This document shows, piece after piece, positions 32,170-41,200 of a stretch of 64,000 nucleotides of DNA. How positions within the stretch are numbered: position 1 is the first letter of the stretch; each line of letters starts with the position of its first letter. The notes below the pieces were generated by a model that was not told the DNA's origin, did not search any database, and was given only the letters and a program-made list of their open reading frames with translations. Source of the DNA: Thauera sp. GDN1 (GTDB taxonomy: Bacteria; Pseudomonadota; Gammaproteobacteria; Burkholderiales; Rhodocyclaceae). The stretch spans positions 1,736,001 to 1,800,000 of the forward strand of contig NZ_CP097870.1 in the NCBI RefSeq assembly GCF_029223545.1, given 5' to 3'. The translations under genes were made by a program, and so were the position numbers.

Positions 32170-33441
32170 TCAGGTCGAGGCCGTGGCGCGCGGCCGCACC
32201 TCGCCCTGCGTCATCGCGGCGATCTCGTCCTCGCCCACCGCGGTCAGCGTATCGCCGAACTCGACCTCCAGCGGCAGGCGCATGAAGGCGCCCACCGGAC
32301 CATCCTCGGGGCCGGCCTCGGCGCCGTCGGCGAGCAGCGCGAGCAGGGACAGGCGGTAGCTCGCCGGCGCGAAGCCGCCGCCGGCGACGACCTGGTGCAG
32401 CGGCTGTGCGGCCGGCAGCTTCTCCAGGCGGTGGGCGAAATGTTCGAGCAGGCGCAGGTCCTCGGCCTGCAGCGTGACGTCCGCCCCGGTGCTGTCCGGC
32501 GGCGGCAGGTCGGCGTCGGCGGTGGCGGCGGCCGCCTCGCCTTCGAGCATCGCCTCGGCGCGGTCGAGCAGTTCGTGGCCGCCGGCCAGCAGCGGCAGTT
32601 CCGGCACCGCGGCGAAGGTGTCCGCCGCCAGGCCGGCGAGCGCATCTGCGCCCAGGCTGCGCAGCCAGGCGGCGACGTCCGAGGACGAGATCCCCGAGCC
32701 GCCCAGCGTCACGCGCTGCGCCTCGATCTTGTTCAGCGCGCGCTGGAAGGCGGCGTCCACCCGCGCCAGGCGCGACTGCGCCAGCCCGATGCGCTGCGCG
32801 ATGCGGGCGATGTCGAAGTCGACCTCGGGGTCGGCGAGCAGGCCGTTGAGGATGTCGGTGCCGCGCTCGAGCCAGCGCCCGTTGGCCGACAGCCGGCGAC
32901 GGGCGTCCAGGATGCGGAACTCGGAGCCGGAGGCGATCGCCTCCTCGAAGTGCCAGCTGAGGTCGTTGAGCTTGGACAGCAGGTGGCCGAGGGCCTCGGG
33001 GGTGATGCTGCCCACCGCCTGCAGGCCGGCGAGCTGGGCGGTCAGGAAGCCGAGTTCGGCATCCTCTTCCTCGCCGAAGCGCAGCAGCATCGCGATCGCG
33101 GCCACCGCGTTGCGGCCGACGTCGGACAGCGCGTAGTGGCCGTCCTCGCCGATCGCCAGCAGGGCGTTGTCGCGCAGGCGCTTGAGCACGGTCTCGAGCT
33201 TGACCGCGTCGAGATAGCTGAAGCGCGCGCGCAGCGCCTCCGGCGACCAGCGCGGCGAATCGGCCTCGCGGCCGATCTCGCGCAGCACCAGCAGGCGCAT
33301 CAGCACCTCGGCCTCGGTGCCGCGGAACAGCGTTATGAAGGCGTCGAGCAGCGGGCGCGCCGAGGCCAGCGCCGCCAGCTCGGGCACTTCGTCGGCGTCG
33401 ACGCCGGGGGCGAGGAAGTCGGACAGGAAGGGGTCGCTCAA
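32170..33441 (-). CDS. JetA/MksF-like kleisin subunit of SMC complex
   Basis: A 423-residue soluble protein without catalytic motifs. The N-terminus contains a winged-helix pattern (RWSPEALRARFSYLDAVKLETVLKRLRDNALLAI ... GHYALSDVGR), then a long helical middle and a C-terminal segment with EDLRLLEHFAHRLEKLP. This architecture and its first position in a kleisin-KITE-SMC-Toprim gene order fit JetA/MksF. The start codon is TTG: it is the only initiator between the prfB stop codon and the protein body, 18 bases after that stop, with AGGGG about ten bases upstream. The frame is the same as prfB's, so UGA readthrough would produce an RF2-JetA fusion. Family call is from context and pattern. Confidence 0.68.
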   Translation of the reverse strand: MSDPFLSDFLAPGVDADEVPELAALASARPLLDAFITLFRGTEAEVLMRLLVLREIGREADSPRWSPEALRARFSYLDAVKLETVLKRLRDNALLAIGEDGHYALSDVGRNAVAAIAMLLRFGEEEDAELGFLTAQLAGLQAVGSITPEALGHLLSKLNDLSWHFEEAIASGSEFRILDARRRLSANGRWLERGTDILNGLLADPEVDFDIARIAQRIGLAQSRLARVDAAFQRALNKIEAQRVTLGGSGISSSDVAAWLRSLGADALAGLAADTFAAVPELPLLAGGHELLDRAEAMLEGEAAAATADADLPPPDSTGADVTLQAEDLRLLEHFAHRLEKLPAAQPLHQVVAGGGFAPASYRLSLLALLADGAEAGPEDGPVGAFMRLPLEVEFGDTLTAVGEDEIAAMTQGEVRPRATAST

Positions 33442-33459
33442 ACCGGGAACGCCCCTGCC

Positions 33460-34564
33460 TCAGACGCCCTGCTTCAGGCTCGCCGCGATGAAGTCGTCCA
33501 GATCGCCGTCGAGCACGGCCTGGGTGTTGCCGACCTCGTAGCTGGTGCGCAGGTCCTTGATGCGCGACTGGTCGAGCACGTAGCTGCGGATCTGGTGACC
33601 CCAGCCGATGTCGCTCTTGGAGTCTTCCAGCTTCTGCTGCTCGGACTGGCGCTTGCGCAGCTCGGCCTCGTACAGGCGCGCCTTCAGCATCGACATGGCC
33701 TCGGCCTTGTTCTTGTGCTGCGAGCGGTCGTTCTGGCACTGCACGACGATGCCGGTGGGCTCGTGCGTGATCCGCACCGCCGAGTCGGTCTTGTTGATGT
33801 GCTGGCCGCCGGCGCCCGAGGCGCGGTAGGTGTCGATGCGCAGGTCGGCGGGGTTGATCTCGATCTCGATCGAGTCATCCACCTCCGGATACACGAACAC
33901 CGAGGTGAAGCTGGTGTGGCGCCGGGCGTTGGAGTCGAACGGCGACTTGCGCACCAGGCGGTGGATGCCGGTCTCGGTGCGCAGGTAGCCGTAGGCGTAC
34001 TCTCCGCTGAGCTTGATCGTGCAGTTCTTGATGCCGGCGACTTCGCCCTCGGTCTCTTCCATCAGCTCGACGCTGAAGCCCTTCTTTTCCCCGTAGCGCA
34101 GGTACATGCGCTCGAGCATGCCCGCCCAGTCCTGGGCCTCGGTGCCGCCGGCACCGGCCTGGATCTCGATGAAGCAGTTGTTCGGGTCCATCGGGTTGCT
34201 GAACATGCGGCGGAACTCGAGCTTCTCGACCTCCGCCTGCAGCTCGCCCAGGTCGGCCTCGACCGCCTCGAAGGTGTCGTCGTCGTCCTCGGCCTCGGCC
34301 AGTTCGAACAGGTCCTTGAGGTCGCGCGACTGCGCGTCGATCTTCTGCAGCGTCAGCACGACGTCCTCGAGCTGGCGCTTCTCCTTGCCGAGCTCCTGGG
34401 CGCGCTCGGCGTTGTTCCAGACCGCCGGGTCTTCCAGTGCGCGGTTAACCTCTTCGAGCTTCGATGCTTTCACATCGTAGTCAAAGATACCTCCGTAGTT
34501 CGCGACCGCGGGCGGCGAGGTCGGCGAGTTTTTCGGCGATGGCGTTCTGGCGTTCGGCTTCCAT
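33460..34564 (-). CDS. prfB: Peptide chain release factor 2 (with programmed +1 frameshift)
   Basis: RF2, releasing peptides at UGA and UAA. Codons 1-27 run from ATG 34564 to CTT 34484-34486; the ribosome then meets TGA (34481-34483), slips +1 and continues from GAC 34480-34482 to 33460, giving about 367 residues (E. coli RF2 is 365). The main part has the SPF specificity tripeptide ([15 protein letters not shown]) and the GGQ catalytic loop ([14 protein letters not shown]). The slippage site includes an SD-like GGAGG three bases before CTT, as in E. coli. Frameshifting autoregulates RF2: low RF2 favours slippage. A TATAAT promoter lies at 34599-34604. The gene is not broken; tools that ignore frameshifting will truncate it to the second frame only. 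Confidence 0.95.
34480..34494 (-). other. prfB programmed +1 frameshift site
   Basis: Minus strand reads GGAGG-TAT-CTT-TGA-C. The SD-like GGAGG (34490-34494) is three bases before CTT; slippage of tRNA-Leu from CTT to TTT bypasses the in-frame UGA at 34481-34483. Spacing and bases match the classical bacterial prfB site. Confidence 0.93.
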
Positions 34565-34598
34565 GTTTGCTGCTCCGGCTGAATCAGGGAAACCGTGC

Positions 34599-34604
34599 AT
34601 TATA
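34599..34604 (-). promoter_or_regulatory. prfB -10 element
   Basis: A perfect TATAAT on the minus strand, 35 bases before the prfB ATG, followed by GCACGG. It would give a short leader of about 28 bases and could drive the whole prfB-SMC-trmA cluster. No matching -35 is seen. The rest of 34565-34728 shows no gene. Confidence 0.6.
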
Positions 34605-34728
34605 GGGCCTGGCGGGTAATCACGCGCCTCCCCCAATCGCCCCCAATCGCCTTGTTGCTGCCGAGGGGTCCGGCATTGGCGCGGGTGCGGGCGTGCAGCG
34701 GCTCGAGCGCGGCGGGGGGTGCCGATCG

Positions 34729-36987
34729 CTAGAAGCTGAACAAGGGCCCGAGGTACAGGTACAGGCTCCCTTCTCCCGTGTCGTTGTGCCCATAGGCGAG
34801 ATACAGCGGCCCGATCGGCGTGTCCGCGCCGACGAAGACGCTGCCGGCCAGGATGTGGTGTCCCGTGCCGATGTCTCCCGTCTTCGCCCAGACATTGCCC
34901 GCCTCGACGCTGGCACCCGCATAGGCCTCGAACTGCTGGATGTCGTTGATCCGGCGCATGTACACCAGCCGCGCGAGCCCTGCCTGCTGTCCGCTGAGCC
35001 TGTTTTCCTCGAAGCCCGACAGACGCAGGAAGCCGCCGAGGCCGTAAAGGCTCTGGGCAGGAGCGGTGCCATCGGTGGTCGTGTTCACGGTCAGCCCGCC
35101 TACCAGCGTGTGCCGCCCCCATGTGCGGGCCAACAGGAAGCCGGCACTGACCTGCTCGAAGTCGGTGTCCGCACCGAAGCGCTCGCGCGACACCCGCCAC
35201 TCGGCTCGGGCCAGGTGCCCGCTGCGCGGGAAGTACAGGCTGTCGAGCTTGTCGTCGCTCAAGCGCAGGTAGAACTCGCCGGTGTCGAAGTCCCGACGCG
35301 GGGCAGGGGGGCCGGCACCGACCTCGATGTCGCCGCTTCGACGCAGGTAGCCCAGCCGCGCTTCGCCCCAGGAGCCGAACTGCCGTCCGACGCCCACGTC
35401 CATTCCCGGACCGCGGACATGCAATTCCGCGATTCTCTTGCCCTCATCGTCGAACGCATTCACGTTCCGCGTCTGATAGGCAAGCCGGCCGAAAGCGAAA
35501 TAGCGTGCGCCGGCGTCGAGTGGCTGGAAAAGCTCCGTGAACAGCGCGGGCTCGTCGCCGATCTGGAGTCCTGCTCTCCATTCCCCGTTCAGCGCATTGA
35601 TCGGAGTACGCGTATAGGTCAGCCCGAGTCTGAACGCCGCGTCGCCCTCGAAGTTGCTGGAGGTGATCAGGCCGGTCTGCAGATAGCCGGGGCCCCATGG
35701 CTTTTCCCTGGTCCGCACGACCAGCCCGGTCCTGCCGTCCTCGTCCACAATCTCGTAGCGTACGGATTCGAAGATCTCGAGTCCGTAGATCTGCTGAATG
35801 TCGTGCTCGAGCCTGCTGATGTCGAGGGGTTCGCCGGTCGTTGCAGAAAGGTGGTGCGCGACGACTTCATCACTCACCCCGGACCTGTTGTCGATGCGGA
35901 CGAAGTCGATGCGTGGCGGATCCTCCCGGGTCGGGCTTCGGGCCGCCATGTGGCGCCTGAAATTCTCCTCGTTGACGGAATATCGACTCAACGCGCTGGC
36001 CGTGTCCCTCGCGGCCCGTTCGCCCAGAGGAATCGCCTCTCGCACGCGATCGAAACTTCCTGCACGGATTTCACCCAGATCGACCGAGACGCGCACATCC
36101 TCGGGGGACAGCGTCTTCAACTGCTGCCGGGAATTGATGACGAACAGGAGGTTGATCATCTGCGCGGCGACATCGAGTCCCGATGCGATCTCCTCACGCG
36201 TCAGCATGGCGGTGCCGAATTCGGACACGATCAGCACCTCGGCACCCATGTCCCGCGCCACGCTGATCGGTATGTTGTTGGCACTGCCGCCATCGACGAG
36301 CAGCCTGCCATCGAGCTCGACCGGATCGAACGCGCCCGGCACGGCCATGCTGGCGCGAATCGACCGCGAAAGGCTGCCCGACTCGAGGATGACCTCCTCG
36401 CCGGTCTCGAGGTCGGCGGCGACGGCGCGAAATGGGATCGGCAACTTGTCGAAATCGCTGACGGAAGCAACCTGCCGGGTCAGCCGGTTCAGCTGCAGAT
36501 CGAACTTCTGACCCTGGATATAGGCCAGCGGCAGCTTGATCTTGCCGTCGCCGAAACCAGGCTTGGCCTTGAACATGTACAGGGCATCGTCGCTCTTGCG
36601 CCTGAAGGAGCGATCGGCGCGGCTGGGAGAATCGACGAACAGATCGGTCCAGTCGATCTCCTCGATGGCGCGCTCGATATCCTCCGGTGTCATGCCCGCG
36701 GCGTACAGCCCGCCGACGATGGCGCCCATGCTGGTGCCGACAACGTAGTCAACCGGAATGCGCAACTCCTCGAGCACCTTGAGCACGCCCACGTGGGCCG
36801 CGCCCTTCGCCCCGCCACCGGCGAGCACCAGCCCGACTTTCGGGCGCGCCTGCTCCCCTTGCACGCCCGGCGTCGCCCCGGCGATCTCCGTTGCCGCGCC
36901 AAGCCCCTGGGCAAGGCAGACGAGCAGGGCGCAACACAGTGATTGAAGGCCATATCGAACACGCCGCGCTACTGGATCGGTCCTCAT
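34729..36987 (-). CDS. PlpD-like patatin phospholipase with outer-membrane barrel (type Vd secretion)
   Basis: About 752 residues. A signal peptide (LQSLCCALLVCLAQGLGAA) leads to a patatin domain with oxyanion loop GGGAKGAAH, nucleophile GTSMG (Ser86) and the dyad aspartate in VDGGSANN (Asp232). A POTRA-like linker (PRIDFVRIDNRSGVSDEVVAHHL) and a 16-strand-type barrel ending in the outer-membrane C-terminal signature LYLYLGPLFSF follow. This is the layout of PlpD/FplA type Vd autotransporters, lipases displayed or released at the surface. The frame is open to 37227, but ATG 36987 has GAGG eight bases before it and precedes the signal peptide. It is transcribed alone. Catalytic residues are intact, so lipase activity is likely. 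Confidence 0.9.
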   Translation of the reverse strand: MRTDPVARRVRYGLQSLCCALLVCLAQGLGAATEIAGATPGVQGEQARPKVGLVLAGGGAKGAAHVGVLKVLEELRIPVDYVVGTSMGAIVGGLYAAGMTPEDIERAIEEIDWTDLFVDSPSRADRSFRRKSDDALYMFKAKPGFGDGKIKLPLAYIQGQKFDLQLNRLTRQVASVSDFDKLPIPFRAVAADLETGEEVILESGSLSRSIRASMAVPGAFDPVELDGRLLVDGGSANNIPISVARDMGAEVLIVSEFGTAMLTREEIASGLDVAAQMINLLFVINSRQQLKTLSPEDVRVSVDLGEIRAGSFDRVREAIPLGERAARDTASALSRYSVNEENFRRHMAARSPTREDPPRIDFVRIDNRSGVSDEVVAHHLSATTGEPLDISRLEHDIQQIYGLEIFESVRYEIVDEDGRTGLVVRTREKPWGPGYLQTGLITSSNFEGDAAFRLGLTYTRTPINALNGEWRAGLQIGDEPALFTELFQPLDAGARYFAFGRLAYQTRNVNAFDDEGKRIAELHVRGPGMDVGVGRQFGSWGEARLGYLRRSGDIEVGAGPPAPRRDFDTGEFYLRLSDDKLDSLYFPRSGHLARAEWRVSRERFGADTDFEQVSAGFLLARTWGRHTLVGGLTVNTTTDGTAPAQSLYGLGGFLRLSGFEENRLSGQQAGLARLVYMRRINDIQQFEAYAGASVEAGNVWAKTGDIGTGHHILAGSVFVGADTPIGPLYLAYGHNDTGEGSLYLYLGPLFSF

Positions 36988-37415
36988 CTCGCTTTCCTCA
37001 GCCATTTCCGACGACGGTCGCAGCCATGATCGCGCTCGGATACTCGGGGCGATCTGATCTGTGTCAGTGCTCGACCAGCAAGTCGGCATCCCGAACCACT
37101 CGCGATGAGCGATCCCTCGCACATCGCGCATCACCAGCACCCCCTCGGCCGCGGGGCGGACCGCTGCTGCCGTCGAGCCCACCCGATGGCCGCGGATCGT
37201 AGAGTGATGGCATGGCGTCACCATCATCTTCTTGCCGCCCCCGGCTTCGCGCCCGCTACTTCATCCGCAGCGTGATCTTGCTCACGTCGGGACATGTATG
37301 CGCGCGTGGAGCTTTGGTGAATGTATCTATATCATCACGAATGGCGACTTTGTTGAGTTGGTGCGAAATACCGTGACCAGCCCGAGCGGCCCTTGATCCT
37401 GAACTTTCGCTAGTC
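36988..37415. promoter_or_regulatory. Divergent intergenic region (patatin gene / ankyrin gene)
   Basis: This 428-base gap has no convincing gene; the short frames crossing it show no family similarity. The part at 37300-37380 is noticeably more AT-rich (for example TGTATCTATATCATCACG) and probably contains the promoter of the ankyrin-hemerythrin pair. I could not fix a -35/-10 pair with confidence. Confidence 0.35.
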
Positions 37416-38231
37416 ATGAAGCATCCGTTCTTCGCTTTCATGGGGACGAGTTACCCCATCCATCTCGAACGCGAGTTCGAGCGCATCCTGGTCAGGATCG
37501 AGGCGCTCTGGGAAACGCCCGAGATCCACGACTACTTCACCGACCTGCTGATCGACAAGCGGGGAGGGCGCAAGGGTTTTCCCGCGCCGGTGCTTGCCGA
37601 CATCATTCGCCTGCGTGACGCGCGCGAACTGCAGACCTTCAAGGAGGCCGAGCGCAAGGAATACGCCTTGCAGGAACTGACCTCGCTGGGCATCGCGTTC
37701 CTGCACAAGAACTTCGTCAATGCGCTCGAAGAGGGGGACCAGCACGTCGTGGACCTGTTCGTGCGGGCGAACATCAATGTGAACAAGCCGCTCGAAGACG
37801 GTACGCCACCGCTCCTGTTCGCGCTCACACGGGGCCTGACCATCGCCGCGCAGATCCTCATCAACGGCAATGCCGATCCGAACGCGAGGGGGCCGCTCGG
37901 ACTGACGCCCCTGCTGGTCGCCTGCGGCAAGGCGACGGTGGGTTACAGGGCCGCGGTGGAACTGTTGCTGCGCAAGGGGGCGCATGTGAATGTGCGCGAC
38001 CCGCTGGGCAATACGCCGCTGACCCTCGCGATCAGCGGTGGCACGCCGGACATCGCCCTGATGTTGCTCGAGCTGGGCGCAGATCCCTTCGCGGGACCCC
38101 GCAACGGCGAGACGCCCCTGTCCCTGGCCCTGAAGCTCGGCGACGAGGAGCTCCTCGCCGTCCTGCGCGAGCGGCTCGCGCAGGCGCGGTCGCCTTCGCC
38201 GCGTCTCGCCCCGCAGCCGGACGCTGCCTGA
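37416..38231 (+). CDS. Ankyrin-repeat protein
   Basis: A 271-residue cytosolic protein. The first ~115 residues are a helical region of unknown family (YPIHLEREFERILVRIEALW ... FPAPVLADIIRLRDARELQT). From about 120 to 255 there are four ankyrin repeats, recognisable by DGTPPLLFALTRG, LGLTPLLVACGKA, LGNTPLTLAISGG and NGETPLSLALKLG with the usual beta-turn spacing. No signal peptide. It is only three bases from the large hemerythrin-GGDEF-EAL gene, so the two are almost certainly co-expressed, and the repeats may mediate a protein contact with it. No enzymatic function is evident. Confidence 0.85.
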   Translation: MKHPFFAFMGTSYPIHLEREFERILVRIEALWETPEIHDYFTDLLIDKRGGRKGFPAPVLADIIRLRDARELQTFKEAERKEYALQELTSLGIAFLHKNFVNALEEGDQHVVDLFVRANINVNKPLEDGTPPLLFALTRGLTIAAQILINGNADPNARGPLGLTPLLVACGKATVGYRAAVELLLRKGAHVNVRDPLGNTPLTLAISGGTPDIALMLLELGADPFAGPRNGETPLSLALKLGDEELLAVLRERLAQARSPSPRLAPQPDAA

Positions 38232-38234
38232 TCG

Positions 38235-41200
38235 ATGTCGACTTCCGCTGGCTCCCCTCGTCCCGACTTCGACATCGTTCCCTGGAACTCGAGCTTCGAG
38301 ACGGGCGTCGGCCTCATCGACGAGCAGCATCGCCACCTGGTGGATCTGATCAATGATCTGGCTCGCCAGTATGTCCGTGGCCTGGATCCGGGTGGCGCCC
38401 AGCGCATCGTGGGGGCGCTGGCGGACTACACCGCCTACCACTTCGACGCCGAGGAAGCCCTTTGGGCCGAGGCTCTGCAGGATGATCAGTGGGCCGTGGC
38501 GCACCGGCGCGCGCACCAGGGCTTCGTGGACAAGGTGCGCGGCCTGCAGGCGGACCTGAGCCGGCACGAGGCCTTGCCGGCACTGGACGACCTGCTGTCC
38601 TTCCTGACGCGCTGGCTGGCCCATCACATCCTGTACGACGACAAGCGGATGGCGACCGCGCTGCTGGCGGTACGCCAGGGCGTGGGGGTGGGCGGCGCCA
38701 AGCAGCATGCGGTCGAAGCGATGAGCGGACAGGCTTCGGTGCTCATCCAGAGTGTGCTCTCGATGTACGAGCTGCTGTCGACCCGCACGCTGGCCCTGGA
38801 GCGCGAAACCTTTGCCCGGCACCGTGCCGAACAGGCCTTGCGCGAGCAGGACGAACGCTGGGAGGCGGCGGTCGGCGTCAGCCGCGACACCTTGTGGGAT
38901 TGCGACTTGCGCGAGGTCGCGCTCCCTGAGCCCGGGCACGTCGATCATTGGTCGCTGCCGGCCGGGATGGCCTTTCTGGAGGACGGCGAGCAGCGGATCC
39001 ATGCCGAGGACTGGCCTCGCCTGCGCAGCCACCTGCTCGCGCATCTCCTCGGCCATGGCGAGGCGTTCAGCGATCAGTACCGGGTGGTGGATGCGCAGGG
39101 CGGCGTGCGCTGGCTGCAGTCGCGCGGCAAGGTGGTGGCGCGCGACACCGGGGGGCGGCCGCTGCGCATGGTCGGTACCCAGACCGACATCAGCGAGCGC
39201 AAGACGGCCGAACTCGCGCTCCAGCGCGAGCGCGACACGCGCACGATCATCAGCGACTTCGCCGCCGACTTCATGGCCTCGTCCCTGGGCGACTTCGACG
39301 CTGCGATCAGGCGCGCGCTCGAGCGCAGCGGCACCTACCTGCAGGCGGACCGGAGCTACGTGTTCCTGCTCACCGGTGACGGTGAATACATGAACAACAC
39401 CCATGAGTGGTGTGCGCCCGGCATCCGCCCCAAGATCGACCATCTGCAAGGGATTCCCGCGGACGCCACCCCCTGGTGGTGGGCCCAACTGCGTGACCCC
39501 GGGTACGTGCTGGTGCGTCGTGTGGCCGACATGCCGCCCGAGGCTCACGCCGAGCAGGCCATCCTGCAAGCGCAGGACATCCAGTCGGTCTGCGTCCATC
39601 CGCTGCGCGCAGGGGGCAGGATCGTAGGCTTCCTGGGCAACGATTCAGTGCTCCGGGAACGCCAGTGGGGGGCGGACGTCCTGCACTTCCTGAGCCTGAT
39701 GAGCGACCTGCTCGGCATCGCACTGGAGCATCGGCAGGTGCACCAGCAACGCGCACAGGCCCTGCACCGGCTCGAACGCGCCGAGCAACAGGCGCACCTC
39801 GGGCATTGGATCCTCGATCCGGCTAGCGGTCGGGCGACGTGGTCGGCCGAAGTCTTCCGGATCCTGGAGCGCTCGCCCGGGAGCGTCGTTCCCAGCCACG
39901 AGGCCTATCTGGAAAGCGTCCACCCGGAGGACAGGCAGGCCGTTCACCAGGCGCTCGAGCAGGCGCAGGCCAGTCTCGGCAGGATGCATGTCGAGCATCG
40001 GGTCCTGCTCGAAGGCGGCCGCCAGAAGCATGTGGAGGTCAGGGGACAGTTCTCCGCCGGCGAGGAGGGGCGTGCGGCCCTGATCGAGGGCACGGTGCAG
40101 GACGTCAGCGACAAGGCGAGGCATCAGGAGGAACTTCAGCGCCTGGCCTTCCAGGACCCGCTCACCGGATTGCCGAACCGCCGCGCGCTGGAGGAAACCC
40201 TGCGCCGCGAGATGCAGCACGCACAGCGTCATGGCGAGGTCCTGGCCATGGCGCTGGTGGACCTGGACAACTTCCGCGAAGCCACCGAGCGCTTCGGCCC
40301 GGCGCTGGGCGACCGTCTGCTGCTGGCACTGAGCCAGCGCATGCGCGTGCTGTTCGACCAGCCGGGCGCCGTGAGCCGTGTCGGCGGGGACGAATTCGTG
40401 GTGCTGTTCACCCGTCTGCAGCAGCCCAAGGCCCATGTCGTGCAGGTCAAGCGCCTGCTCGCGGCGATCAACGAGCCGCTGAGCATCGACGGCGTCGAGC
40501 TCGCGATCGGCGCCAGCGTGGGCGTCACCGAGTTCCCCCAACCCATGGCCGTATCGGGCGACCAGCTGCTGCGCCAGGCCCAGCAAGCCCTGTTCGACGC
40601 CAAGCTGCATGGCAAGAACCGCTATCACCTGTACGACGCCACCTGGGAAAAGGACACCCGTGTCCTGGCCGAGCGCCTGGACGAGATCCAGGCTGCGCTG
40701 CGTGGGGACGAATTCGTCCTCCATTACCAGCCCAAGGTGAACATGCGCACCGGCGTCGTGATCGGCGCCGAGGCCCTGATCCGCTGGCAGAAGCCCTCGG
40801 GTCAGCTGCTTGGCCCCGCCGACTTCCTGCCGATCGTGCAGGACCACCCGCTCGAGGTCGCGCTCGGAGACTGGGTGATCGAGGCCGCCCTCACGCAGAT
40901 GCGGGCCTGGCAGGCGCAGGGCCTGCACCTGCAGATCAGCGTGAATGTGAGCAGCCTGCAACTGCTCGACGATGCGTTCGTGGACAAGCTGCAGGCCCTG
41001 TTGTCGGAATTCCCCGATGTGGCGCCGGCTGCCCTGCAGCTGGAGATCCTGGAGAGCAGTGCGCTGCAGGACATCGCCAGGGTCTCGCGCATCATGCAGC
41101 GGTGCCGCGAATTGGGCGTCAGTTTCGCGTTGGACGACTTCGGCACGGGCTTTTCGTCACTCGCCTATCTGAAGCACCTGCCGGCGAGCGTGCTCAAGAT

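Noticed and set aside
34481..34564. Apparent premature stop / frameshift at the start of prfB
   Set aside because: It is the conserved programmed recoding site, not a mutation; the downstream protein is full and motif-complete.
37256..37441. 61-codon minus-strand frame in the patatin-ankyrin intergenic region
   Set aside because: No ribosome site or similarity, and it overlaps the ankyrin gene start; more likely the AT-rich promoter region.
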